DNA of 32,453 nt from JAOAFZ01 sp964407325 (GTDB lineage: Bacteria > Patescibacteriota > Microgenomatia > UBA1406 > GWC2-37-13): NCBI GenBank assembly GCA_964407325.1, contig CAYOVA010000016.1, positions 1 through 32,453 of the forward strand. Reading direction: 5' to 3'. Below, piece by piece: positions 24,069-31,751 of the stretch. The notes below the pieces were generated by a model, which searched no databases, had not been told where the DNA came from, and was given only the letters and a program-made list of their open reading frames with translations. Positions within the stretch are counted from its first letter, which is position 1. Each line of letters opens with the position of its first letter. A program made the translations under genes and the position numbers.

Positions 24069-25433
24069 CTAGTCAACGATTACAGATTTAATGTTTACGA
24101 ATTCTTTGATTCCATGCTCTCCCAATTCCCGGCCGTATCCCGACTTCTTAATTCCTCCTGTTGGAATTCGAGGGTCTGAAGTAACCATTTTATTTATGAA
24201 TACCGTTCCAGCTTCTATTCGGGCTGCTAACTCCTGAGCGTGTTCCCGGTCTTCTGACCAAATGCTGGCTCCAAGTCCTAAGTGAGAGTCATTTGCAATT
24301 GCCACCGCTTCATCATCATTTTTTGCTTCGATTATTGCTGCTACTGGTCCAAACAATTCCTCATCAAAGGCTGCCATTCCTTTTCTAACGCCGGTTACTA
24401 TGGTAGGTTCATAATAAAAACCTTCTCGTTCAATGGTGTTTCCGCCAGTTACTAGTTTTGCGCCAGCTTCGACCGTTTTTTGCACTTGATGGTCCAGAAG
24501 TTCAAGTAAATCTTCTCGAGCTATTGGCCCCACTTCTACTGATGGATCAAGCGGATCGCCGATTTTCAGTTTTTGGAATGCGTCTGCCAACTGTTGGGTA
24601 AATTCCTTGGCTACTTTCTTATGCACAATAAACCGCTTTGCTGCTGTACAGCTTTGCCCGGTGTTTCGCACGCGCGAAAGTACTGCGTTTTCAACAGCAA
24701 GTTTCATATCTGCATCTTCCAGGACTATAAAAGGATCTGACCCGCCTAATTCAAGTACAGTCTTTTTAAGATGCGAACCGGCAATGCTTGCAATACGTCG
24801 TCCTGCTTCTTCACTTCCAGTTACGGTAACGGCTTCGATTCGATCGTCGGCAATGATTTTTTCCATATCAGATCCACTGACGAAAATAGTGGTAAAAACG
24901 CCTTTGGGAAAGCCGGATTCTTCAAACATATCCTGCAACGACTGCGCACATTGAGGAACATTGGAGGCATGTTTCAACACGAATGTATTTCCTGCCATTA
25001 TTGCAGGAGCCGCAGCACGAATAGCCTGCCAAAACGGAAAGTTCCATGGCATAACCGCAAGAATTACTCCTAACGGGTCATGGCGCAGGTAGCTTGCTTT
25101 CATTTCGGTTTTAATATGCTGTGGTGCGAGAATCTGTTCGGCATGTTTCATGTAAAATTCACAGCCTTTTGCACACTTCTCCAGCTCCCCTATTGATTGC
25201 TTTATCGGCTTTCCCATTTCAATTGTGTTGAGCTTGGCGTACTTCTCCTTATTCTTCTCTATGTGTGCCACAAGTTTTTCGAAATGCGCACGACGCTCTT
25301 CAAAAGAAGTTTTACTCCATTTTTTGAATGTGGTGACAGCCTGATTGAGCTTTTGTTCTATTTGCTTATTTGAATCGTTTTTTACGGTTTTTTCTACACA
25401 CCCGGTTGCAGGATTAATTGTTTGAATTGCCAT
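24069..25433 (-). CDS. Aldehyde dehydrogenase, succinate-semialdehyde-dehydrogenase-like
   Basis: A 454-residue NAD(P)-dependent dehydrogenase oxidising an aldehyde to an acid. It starts IQTINPATGCVEKTV; GVILAVMPWNFPFWQAIRA holds the catalytic Asn, VTGSEEAGRRIA the cofactor-binding helix, LELGGSDPFIVLEDADM the general-base Glu and NTGQSCTAAKRFIV the nucleophile Cys (around residue 259). The end GGIKKSGYGRELGEHGIKEF is typical. The sequence pattern is closest to bacterial succinate-semialdehyde dehydrogenases (GabD/Sad type), but the substrate is not fixed by sequence. Length is normal. Confidence 0.93.
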   Translation of the reverse strand: MAIQTINPATGCVEKTVKNDSNKQIEQKLNQAVTTFKKWSKTSFEERRAHFEKLVAHIEKNKEKYAKLNTIEMGKPIKQSIGELEKCAKGCEFYMKHAEQILAPQHIKTEMKASYLRHDPLGVILAVMPWNFPFWQAIRAAAPAIMAGNTFVLKHASNVPQCAQSLQDMFEESGFPKGVFTTIFVSGSDMEKIIADDRIEAVTVTGSEEAGRRIASIAGSHLKKTVLELGGSDPFIVLEDADMKLAVENAVLSRVRNTGQSCTAAKRFIVHKKVAKEFTQQLADAFQKLKIGDPLDPSVEVGPIAREDLLELLDHQVQKTVEAGAKLVTGGNTIEREGFYYEPTIVTGVRKGMAAFDEELFGPVAAIIEAKNDDEAVAIANDSHLGLGASIWSEDREHAQELAARIEAGTVFINKMVTSDPRIPTGGIKKSGYGRELGEHGIKEFVNIKSVIVD

Positions 25434-25441
25434 ACCGAGTG

Positions 25442-25470
25442 ATTATAAAAGAACTGGAAAAGAAAGTCCA
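25442..25470 (-). promoter_or_regulatory. Promoter of the aldehyde dehydrogenase
   Basis: Minus strand TGGACT (25470-25465), 17-bp spacer, TATAAT (25447-25442), 8 nt to the ATG at 25433. Confidence 0.65.
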
Positions 25471-25500
25471 GGGTATGTATTGGAAACAACAGGTTCAGTT

Positions 25501-25530
25501 AAGACAAAACCCTGACAAAGCATCTGTCTT
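25501..25530 (+). promoter_or_regulatory. TGTCA-type operator, site E (upstream of the regulator)
   Basis: Three half-sites in a row: AAGACA (25501), CTGACA (25512) and CTGTCT (25524), spaced 11 and 12 bp. The last TGTCT starts 27 bp upstream of the -10 TACAAT (25552), the same distance as in sites A-D. Confidence 0.55.
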
Positions 25531-25551
25531 GCTTAATCCTAAGCATCGGAG

Positions 25552-25557
25552 TACAAT
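25552..25557 (+). promoter_or_regulatory. -10 element of the regulator gene
   Basis: TACAAT, 12 nt before the ATG at 25570; leader of only a few nucleotides, no Shine-Dalgarno. Confidence 0.5.
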
Positions 25558-25569
25558 AGAAAGATTTGT

Positions 25570-26871
25570 ATGACAAACCGACACGACGAAGAAAGCTACC
25601 CAATCTCCTTCCGCAAGGAAGAAGCAAAAATGCTGGGTCATTATCTTGCCAGCCGGGATTCCGTTGAATTAATCGGTATGAAGCGTGTAGGCATTAGTAA
25701 CTTCCTCCGTTATTTCCTGTATCACAAAGATATTATTTCTACTTATATCGATCCCGACCAAAAACATGTGTATATTCTGGTTGACCTTAACAACCTTATT
25801 GAAATTGACGTCTACCCATTCTGGAGGCTAACACTCAAACGCATTGTAGATACGGTTGAGCAGTATGACGCTCTTGACGAACTGAAGCAATCTGTTTCCA
25901 CATTATTTCTGAAGAGTATCCAGGTCCAGGATTTGTTTTTTACCGTAGATGCGGTGCGGGATTCCCTTATGAAGATCGTTGAAGCAGGTTTTCTGCCGAC
26001 TATTTACTTTATTCGCTTTGATCGTCTCCAGGAAGTTGTTACACCGGAATTGTTTGCCAACCTGCAGGGAATAGTTGATGCAACGGGACAAAAACTTTCG
26101 TATGTATTCACCAGCTTTCGGGAATTGAATGAACTCTCCCCCAAGGTATTCCATAAGCAAGCCTTGTCAACCTTCTCCCATAAGATTTACCTAAAACCAG
26201 CAAGTAACGAGGATATGGATATTATTATGGATACTTTGCTTAAAAAGTATCAACTGGAGCTTGATTTGGAGACCCGTAAAACCATATTACAAAACTGTGG
26301 CGGGCATGTTCAGTATTTGCAGCTTTCGATTATTATCGTAAATGAAATATTGAAGAAAACAAAAAAAATTCCTGCTGATTTTATCGAACAGATTGCAAAA
26401 GAAGAACGCATGACCCTCCAAAGTGAGGAATTGTTTGAAACATTGCGTGTTGAAGAACAAAAAGTGTTACTCAAGGTATTTAACGAAACACCTATTCAGC
26501 CCGATGAAGAAAAAACAGCAGCTTATTTGTACAATACCGGGTATATTAAACACAACGGTGCCGAACATGTGTTTAGCCCCTTCTTTGGATTGTATCTACG
26601 CGAAATGGGTCACTTCCACTCAAAAGCCAAAGCAACACAAGGCTTTACAAAGAAAGAACAAATGCTTTACGATGTATTAAAAGAACATGCAAATGAAATT
26701 TGCGAACGCGATGATATTATTCAGGCAGTCTGGCCGGAGTGTAATGAAATTGGAGTTTCGGACTGGGCACTTGATCGGTTGGTTTCCCGTCTCCGCAATA
26801 AAATGAAACAGAACAGCGATACTGCTGAAATTCAGACGATAAAGACACGAGGCTTCAAAATGATAGGCTAA
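25570..26871 (+). CDS. ATPase-like/OmpR-type winged-helix transcription regulator
   Basis: A 433-residue protein with an AAA/STAND-like N-terminal part and a C-terminal DNA-binding domain. Residues 359-433 (FTKKEQMLYDVLKEHANEIC, then ERDDIIQAVWPE, VSDWALDRLVSRLRNKM and IQTIKTRGFKMIG) follow the OmpR/PhoB winged-helix pattern closely, including the recognition-helix VSRLRxKM and the wing RGFKM. The N-terminal region has a P-loop-like VELIGMKRVGISNF (about 33-46), but the Walker A Lys is Ile42 (GMKRVGIS instead of GxxxxGKS/T), and the Walker B-like strand reads TIYFIRFDRL; nucleotide hydrolysis is doubtful. No receiver domain is present. The operator upstream matches those of four sugar genes, suggesting self-control and a local regulon. 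Confidence 0.82.
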   Translation: MTNRHDEESYPISFRKEEAKMLGHYLASRDSVELIGMKRVGISNFLRYFLYHKDIISTYIDPDQKHVYILVDLNNLIEIDVYPFWRLTLKRIVDTVEQYDALDELKQSVSTLFLKSIQVQDLFFTVDAVRDSLMKIVEAGFLPTIYFIRFDRLQEVVTPELFANLQGIVDATGQKLSYVFTSFRELNELSPKVFHKQALSTFSHKIYLKPASNEDMDIIMDTLLKKYQLELDLETRKTILQNCGGHVQYLQLSIIIVNEILKKTKKIPADFIEQIAKEERMTLQSEELFETLRVEEQKVLLKVFNETPIQPDEEKTAAYLYNTGYIKHNGAEHVFSPFFGLYLREMGHFHSKAKATQGFTKKEQMLYDVLKEHANEICERDDIIQAVWPECNEIGVSDWALDRLVSRLRNKMKQNSDTAEIQTIKTRGFKMIG

Positions 26872-26914
26872 TCTTCTGTTTTTGTGGTATCCTGTGAACA
26901 GTGTATTACTAATT

Positions 26915-26920
26915 TATTAT
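26915..26920 (+). promoter_or_regulatory. -10 element of the Gmd-like gene
   Basis: TATTAT, 5 nt before the ATG at 26926, with CTGTGA 17 bp upstream as a weak -35. It supports 26926 over the upstream GTG at 26884. Confidence 0.45.
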
Positions 26921-26925
26921 GTGAT

Positions 26926-27918
26926 ATGAAAACAGCATTTGTGACCGGAATATTAGGTCAGGACGGGCCTTACCTTGCGAAATTACTACTTGAAAAAGGA
27001 TATAAGGTATATGGATTAATAAGAAGATATTCAAATCCGAATTTTGAAAATATAAACTACCTGGGAATAACGGACGAAGTCGAATATGTTGAGGGAGACT
27101 TAACAGATGAAACATCCCTTCATAATTTAATAAAATCAACAAAACCGGATGAAGTGTATAACCTAGGTGCGCAGTCATTTGTACATTCTTCATTTGAACA
27201 AGCTAAACTCACCACTGAAGTAAATTCACTTGGTGTACTTTATTTGTTGAATGCAATTCGTCAGTTTAGTCCTGAAGCACGTTTTTACCAGGCTTCTACT
27301 TCTGAAATGTTTGGACTTGGAAACGATGATGGTTTCCAGGATGAGAACACTCAGTTCCATCCACGGAGCCCCTATGGCGTAGCCAAAGTGTATGGCTATT
27401 GGCTTACTGTAAACTATCGTGAGTCATATAACATGTTTACCTGTAACGGCATTTTGTTTAATCATGAATCCCCTATTCGTGGAAAGCAGTTTGTAACAAG
27501 AAAAATTACTGATGGAGTTGCTCAAATCAAGTACGGATTTGCTGAGAAACTGACATTAGGTAATCTAGATGCAGTACGTGACTGGGGATTTGCAGGCGAT
27601 TATGTCGAAGCAATGCACTTAATGCTCCAGCATGACAAGCCGGATGATTATGTTGTTGCCACAGGAGAAGCACATACTGTTCAGGAATTTGTAGAGCTTG
27701 CATTTAAACATGCTGGTATGGGAGACTACAAACAGTATGTCGAAGTACACGATAAATTTGTACGACCTGCTGAAGTCCCCCATCTTCGCGGACGTGCTGA
27801 CAAGGCAAGAAACACTCTCGGATGGAAACCAAAAGTTTCATTTGAAGAATTGGTAAAGATGATGGTAGAAGCTGACTTAAAGAGATACGAAGAGAAGAAA
27901 GATCAGCGTAAAGGATAA
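26926..27918 (+). CDS. GDP-mannose 4,6-dehydratase-family enzyme
   Basis: A 330-residue extended SDR. It starts MKTAFVTGILGQDGPYLAKL, the NADP-binding GxxGQDG loop typical of Gmd, then GDLTD, VYNLGAQSFVHSSF, STSEMFG (catalytic Ser/Thr and Glu) and YGVAKVYGYW (the YxxxK pair). NHESPIRGKQFVTRKI and LDAVRDWGFAGDYVEAM are Gmd-family markers. It would turn GDP-mannose, or a GDP-hexose relative, to the 4-keto-6-deoxy form. Because it is 71 bp upstream of a heptose-kinase/isomerase fusion, it may act on GDP-manno-heptose as DmhA/WcbK-type enzymes do. I chose the ATG at 26926, not the GTG at 26884, because homology begins there. Confidence 0.92.
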   Translation: MKTAFVTGILGQDGPYLAKLLLEKGYKVYGLIRRYSNPNFENINYLGITDEVEYVEGDLTDETSLHNLIKSTKPDEVYNLGAQSFVHSSFEQAKLTTEVNSLGVLYLLNAIRQFSPEARFYQASTSEMFGLGNDDGFQDENTQFHPRSPYGVAKVYGYWLTVNYRESYNMFTCNGILFNHESPIRGKQFVTRKITDGVAQIKYGFAEKLTLGNLDAVRDWGFAGDYVEAMHLMLQHDKPDDYVVATGEAHTVQEFVELAFKHAGMGDYKQYVEVHDKFVRPAEVPHLRGRADKARNTLGWKPKVSFEELVKMMVEADLKRYEEKKDQRKG

Positions 27919-27951
27919 TTGTCTATAGTAATATTGAACGTGTTTGATATC

Positions 27952-27979
27952 TTGCACTCTGTTTTGAAAGACATATAAT
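27952..27979 (+). promoter_or_regulatory. Promoter of the HddA-GmhA fusion gene
   Basis: TTGCAC (27952-27957), 16-bp spacer, TATAAT (27974-27979), 10 nt to the ATG at 27990. Confidence 0.6.
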
Positions 27980-27989
27980 GGTCTAACGT

Positions 27990-29588
27990 ATGCAAAACAA
28001 CTCGTTCATCTTAACCCGTGCTCCCATGAGAATTACCCTGGGTGGTGGTGGAACAGATGTTATGTGGTATTCAAAACTTCGTGGTGGTGCGTGGATTTCT
28101 GCTTCTATAAATAAATATGTCTATGTGACGCTCTCCCCTTCCGAAGATGGCATGATTCGTATAGTTGGGCCAGATGGCATAATTGAAGCGGAATCAGTAG
28201 CTGATATTTCGAATGCTGTAATTCGTGCCTGTTTTGAGGAAGCCGGTGTTTCTGGTGGTGTTGAAATATACTCCAAATCTGATGCTTCTGGTCGTTCGGG
28301 TTTAGGTGGATCTGGTGCGTTTGAAGTTGCTCTTTTGCAAGCGCTCCATTTGTTTAAAGGAAAACAAGTTTCACAATTATCGCTTGGAGAACAAGCCGCA
28401 CATATCGAAATCGAAAAACTACAAATGCCCGTTGGTCCTCAGGATCAGTATATTGCAGCATTGGGTGGTATTAACTATTTTGAAATTGATCAAGATGGGT
28501 TTGTGTCTGTAGAGCGGCTTAATCTTTCAGAAAAGACTATTTCCGATTTAGAAAATAACCTCGCGTTCTTCCGAACTGGTATTCATCGAGATACAGCTTC
28601 GGTACTGGGGGATCAGAAAAAGAAAACTGAAGCAGGATCTTCTGACCGTGAAGCTATGATGAGAGCATTGGATGATATTAAAGATTTAGGACAAATGGTA
28701 AAAGCTTGGTTGCTGGAAGGAAATGTCGACGAATTTGGGCGTTCTCTTCATGAACATTGGTTAATAAAAAAACGGTTATCTGACAAAGTTTCCAACCCGG
28801 AAATCGACCAGTGGTACGAAGAAGGCATGAATGCCGGAGCGTTAGGTGGCAAGATAATGGGTGCGGGCGGGGGTGGATGGTTCATGTTCTACGTCAATAA
28901 AAATAAACACGCATTTATCGACAGAATGGTTAGTCTGGGTTTAGTAGAACAGAAAGTTAACTTTGAATTTGAAGGAGCTACGGTGTTGTCAAAACCAGAA
29001 GAAAAAAAAGAATCCGCATATCAATTTGTTACCGATTACTTCCAGAAGGTTTCTAAAGTAACAGCGACCATCGACAAACAGGAAGTGGCACGAATGGCAG
29101 AGCTTCTGGTCCAGGTAAAAAAGCGCAATGGGCGACTCTTTATTTTAGGTGTTGGTGGCAGTTCAGGAAATGCTTCACATGCGGTAAACGACTTCCGCAA
29201 AATCTGCAATATCGAAACCTATGCCCCCACTGATAATGTGTCCGAACTAACCGCACGTACCAACGATGAAGGCTGGGATGTAACATTCATAAACTGGTTA
29301 AAAGGAAGTCGTCTAAAGAAAGAAGACGCAATCATGGTGTTTTCCGTAGGCGGTGGCAATCTCGAAAAAAACGTAAGTACCAATATAGTTAAGTCACTTC
29401 AGTATGCCCAGGAGATCGGTGCATCGATTATGGGAGTGGTAAGCCGGGATGGCGGATATACAAAACAAGTAGCGGATGTGTGTGTGTTGGTTCCTGTTAT
29501 CGATGATGACAGCATTACTCCCCTTGCTGAATCATTCCAGGCAGTGGTCTGGCATGGAATCGTTAACTATCCGGAGCTGGTTGGGTAA
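27990..29588 (+). CDS. Fused heptose-7-phosphate kinase (HddA-like) and sedoheptulose-7-phosphate isomerase (GmhA-like)
   Basis: A 532-residue two-domain protein. Residues 1-about 335 form a GHMP kinase: RAPMRITLGGGGTDV, SGRSGLGGSGAFEVALLQA (ATP loop) and GGKIMGAGGGGWFMFYV, in the HddA (D-glycero-alpha-D-manno-heptose-7-P kinase) pattern. Residues about 345-532 form a SIS domain: FILGVGGSSGNASHAVNDF, VFSVGGGN, GVVSRDGG, and ESFQAVVWHGIV at the end, where Gln and His match the GmhA metal-site pattern. GmhA and HddA catalyse successive steps to heptose-1,7-bisphosphate, so the fusion is logical, though in the protein the later enzyme comes first. There is no frameshift or stop at the junction. 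Confidence 0.88.
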   Translation: MQNNSFILTRAPMRITLGGGGTDVMWYSKLRGGAWISASINKYVYVTLSPSEDGMIRIVGPDGIIEAESVADISNAVIRACFEEAGVSGGVEIYSKSDASGRSGLGGSGAFEVALLQALHLFKGKQVSQLSLGEQAAHIEIEKLQMPVGPQDQYIAALGGINYFEIDQDGFVSVERLNLSEKTISDLENNLAFFRTGIHRDTASVLGDQKKKTEAGSSDREAMMRALDDIKDLGQMVKAWLLEGNVDEFGRSLHEHWLIKKRLSDKVSNPEIDQWYEEGMNAGALGGKIMGAGGGGWFMFYVNKNKHAFIDRMVSLGLVEQKVNFEFEGATVLSKPEEKKESAYQFVTDYFQKVSKVTATIDKQEVARMAELLVQVKKRNGRLFILGVGGSSGNASHAVNDFRKICNIETYAPTDNVSELTARTNDEGWDVTFINWLKGSRLKKEDAIMVFSVGGGNLEKNVSTNIVKSLQYAQEIGASIMGVVSRDGGYTKQVADVCVLVPVIDDDSITPLAESFQAVVWHGIVNYPELVG

Positions 29589-29598
29589 CGAATCAAAA

Positions 29599-30804
29599 TC
29601 ATGCTGCCAGTCTTTGTCTGATTGAACTTGCAGTGTTTTTTAATCTCTGCATAATCCCCTGTTTCTGAACTGGACTGGATTCTCTTTCCAATTCCTCTTT
29701 AAATTCCTGAATGGCAATTGTCACCAGATTTTCGGGAGCAACCGAACCGTATTTGTCCACTAATCCTGGATTTCTCCTCAAAATTATTTCAGTCATTTTA
29801 TTGAGAGCTATCTGAGTTACTTCGGGGATAATGTACTGATACATGTCACGGCCTCCGTAGAACGCATGACCAACCTGGTGACTGTGGTCTTGCTGCCACC
29901 AGTATTCACCATCAGCTCCTCCCTTGTTTGAGTTGGCCCTTTCAGCAAGCTGCTGTAGTCGGAGCGCAGGATCAACAGGACCGTCTGCATTCCAGCCACC
30001 TCTATTATGCTGGCCGGTAAAGCTGTCTCCAATTCGAAGCGCGGATTCAATCGCTCCCCATGAAGCAGCATTGCGCATATCAACACTGGCAGCGTTATAG
30101 GGAGGTTCTGAATATGATTCATACGCTGTAATTACCAGGTCGCGGAAAGCGCCTGCATTTTTTCTGTCAATCTCATTTGTACTGTTTAGCGCCCGAGCCT
30201 TCATAATATTGCCAAGTTCTTTACTAAGACGCTTGTCTTCGTCGTGAAGCAGTGCAAACGAATTTGTCTGAGCCAGTTTGTCTTTGGGAGCCCGTGCGGC
30301 AAGCATCAATCCATGGTTGATAGCAAACACCGATAAAATATGTCCCATTCCCACATTGGCCCACGTACCATAAGCATCATGAGATGATGCCCCTGCCATT
30401 CTCGCATTCCGAATCTTCTGCAGTTCTTCGGGGTACTGTTTAGCGACGAAATCGTACACTTGTTCTGAGTTAACACCGGGGATATGTAGGTACTTTTTCG
30501 CTTCAGCACGTTCCACTAAACGTTCGTAGTCAATAACTCCGTGATTCTGCGCCATATCATCTATAGCCCAATGGGGAGGTATAAAAACAGCGTTCTTTCT
30601 CAGATCTTCTGGATAATCCTCTAGTACCGCGTCAGTAATAAAATAGCGTGCACCTTGATCAAGTGCTTCCTTGAGTTGGTCTGCGGTATAGGGATCCTCC
30701 TGTATCAAAATATTTTGTGCTAATGCTACGGGATCACGTTCGCCGGTACGTGGAGTGGAAATAAAGTCGGTTGTTTGGGATATTCTATATTCTACTGGTG
30801 GCAT
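29599..30804 (-). CDS. Unrecognised 401-residue protein
   Basis: I do not recognise the family. It lacks signal peptide and membrane segments. Its body is mostly helical; notable blocks are HDAYGTWANVGMGHILSVFA (about 141-160), NAASWGAIESALRIGDSFTG, HNRGGWNADGPVDP and EYWWQQDHSHQVGHAFYGGR (about 308-327), with several His, Asp and Trp that could form a metal or sugar site. The end (QKQGIMQRLKNTASSIRQRL) is a basic amphipathic helix that might contact membrane or nucleic acid. It sits in the heptose-type cluster, convergent with the kinase/isomerase fusion (10 bp apart) and divergent from the IMPase gene. A clear promoter supports its being expressed. Confidence 0.7.
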   Translation of the reverse strand: MPPVEYRISQTTDFISTPRTGERDPVALAQNILIQEDPYTADQLKEALDQGARYFITDAVLEDYPEDLRKNAVFIPPHWAIDDMAQNHGVIDYERLVERAEAKKYLHIPGVNSEQVYDFVAKQYPEELQKIRNARMAGASSHDAYGTWANVGMGHILSVFAINHGLMLAARAPKDKLAQTNSFALLHDEDKRLSKELGNIMKARALNSTNEIDRKNAGAFRDLVITAYESYSEPPYNAASVDMRNAASWGAIESALRIGDSFTGQHNRGGWNADGPVDPALRLQQLAERANSNKGGADGEYWWQQDHSHQVGHAFYGGRDMYQYIIPEVTQIALNKMTEIILRRNPGLVDKYGSVAPENLVTIAIQEFKEELERESSPVQKQGIMQRLKNTASSIRQRLAA

Positions 30805-30812
30805 TGAGCCGG

Positions 30813-30841
30813 ATTATAGGATGTGAAAGATGGAAAGTCAA
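30813..30841 (-). promoter_or_regulatory. Promoter of the 401-residue protein gene
   Basis: Minus strand TTGACT (30841-30836), 17-bp spacer, TATAAT (30818-30813), 8 nt to the ATG at 30804. This is the best sigma-70-type promoter in the window. Confidence 0.8.
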
Positions 30842-30857
30842 CAAGAAATAATTTGTG

Positions 30858-30863
30858 TATAAT
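30858..30863 (+). promoter_or_regulatory. -10 element of the IMPase-family gene
   Basis: TATAAT, 6 nt before the ATG at 30870. The -35 position (30835-30840) overlaps the -35 of the divergent promoter. Confidence 0.65.
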
Positions 30864-30869
30864 CAACCC

Positions 30870-31751
30870 ATGAGAGCAGAAAAAAAAGACGCTGTTTTGT
30901 CACTGCGAGAGATTGCTTCCGAACAGTATCAAACAATGGTGCTGCGTATGATCGCAGGGGGAAATAGTGCGCGTGAAATGCAGGCAACGGCAGAACGCCA
31001 TACGAAAGGTAGAGCGCACGACTATGTTTCAGCTGGAGATATGGCAGCTCAAGATGCAATACGGAGAGCTCTTGAGATACATTTCCCTAGTGAGCCAATT
31101 CAGGATGAAGAGCAAACTGATGCAAACTTTGCAGGTGATGGCTGGATAATTGACCCTATCGACGGAACCATGTCATACATTAACCAGCAACACCTTTGGT
31201 GTACAGCGATGGTACGGGTTCAGGGGGGAGTTCCGACAATGTCTGCGGTGTATGCCCCCGCTCATGGTGTGGATGGAACTCTATACTATGTAGAAGGAGG
31301 TTGTTTATATGTAAATGGACAGCAGGTTACCAATGAGGAGTTAAGCCTAGACGAAGGTCCAACTTTCTACCTGGGAACGAATGCATCCAAACGGCTTGCT
31401 CGATCTGCTGGTCATCCATTGCGGAGCGTGGCAGATTTTCTGAATGCGAACTCGGTAAGAACGGTAACATACCCTTCCACTTCTCTCATGGGTGCTGATA
31501 TGGCAAGTGCTCCTGTTTCGCCAGGGATACTTATGGCATTAGATCAAGCGATCTGGGATATGATGCCATCGATGGCTATGGTAAGAGCCGGGGGCGGTGT
31601 AGTAATGGTACAAGGGGAAATTGACTGGTCGGGAAAACAAGCAAATACCTTTCTTTTGGCACGAGGGGACCAGGCGTTTCAGCTGGTAAATCAAATAGAA
31701 GGTCTTCAGGAGCTGGGTTTTAAAGATCCCTACGAAAGCGTTACTTCGTAA
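30870..31751 (+). CDS. Inositol-monophosphatase-family phosphatase
   Basis: A 293-residue Mg-dependent phosphatase. I start at the ATG at 30870; a GTG at 30855 is in frame but lies in the promoter. The metal site reads QDEEQ (the family's GEE), then WIIDPIDGTMSYIN (about 87-100), the IMPase signature with two Asp and the Gly-Thr loop, and near the end AIWDMMPSMAMVRAGGGVV, equivalent to WDxAAGxxxVxEAGG. The family removes phosphate from inositol-1-P, histidinol-P, PAP or sugar bisphosphates. In this cluster a role on a heptose bisphosphate is possible but unproven. The 3' end overlaps the convergent nucleotidyltransferase by 11 bp. Confidence 0.88.
   Translation: MRAEKKDAVLSLREIASEQYQTMVLRMIAGGNSAREMQATAERHTKGRAHDYVSAGDMAAQDAIRRALEIHFPSEPIQDEEQTDANFAGDGWIIDPIDGTMSYINQQHLWCTAMVRVQGGVPTMSAVYAPAHGVDGTLYYVEGGCLYVNGQQVTNEELSLDEGPTFYLGTNASKRLARSAGHPLRSVADFLNANSVRTVTYPSTSLMGADMASAPVSPGILMALDQAIWDMMPSMAMVRAGGGVVMVQGEIDWSGKQANTFLLARGDQAFQLVNQIEGLQELGFKDPYESVTS

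Noticed and set aside
26884..26925. Upstream GTG start for the Gmd-like protein
   Set aside because: The extra residues have no family match, family homology starts at MKTAFVTG, and the -10 lies inside that extension.
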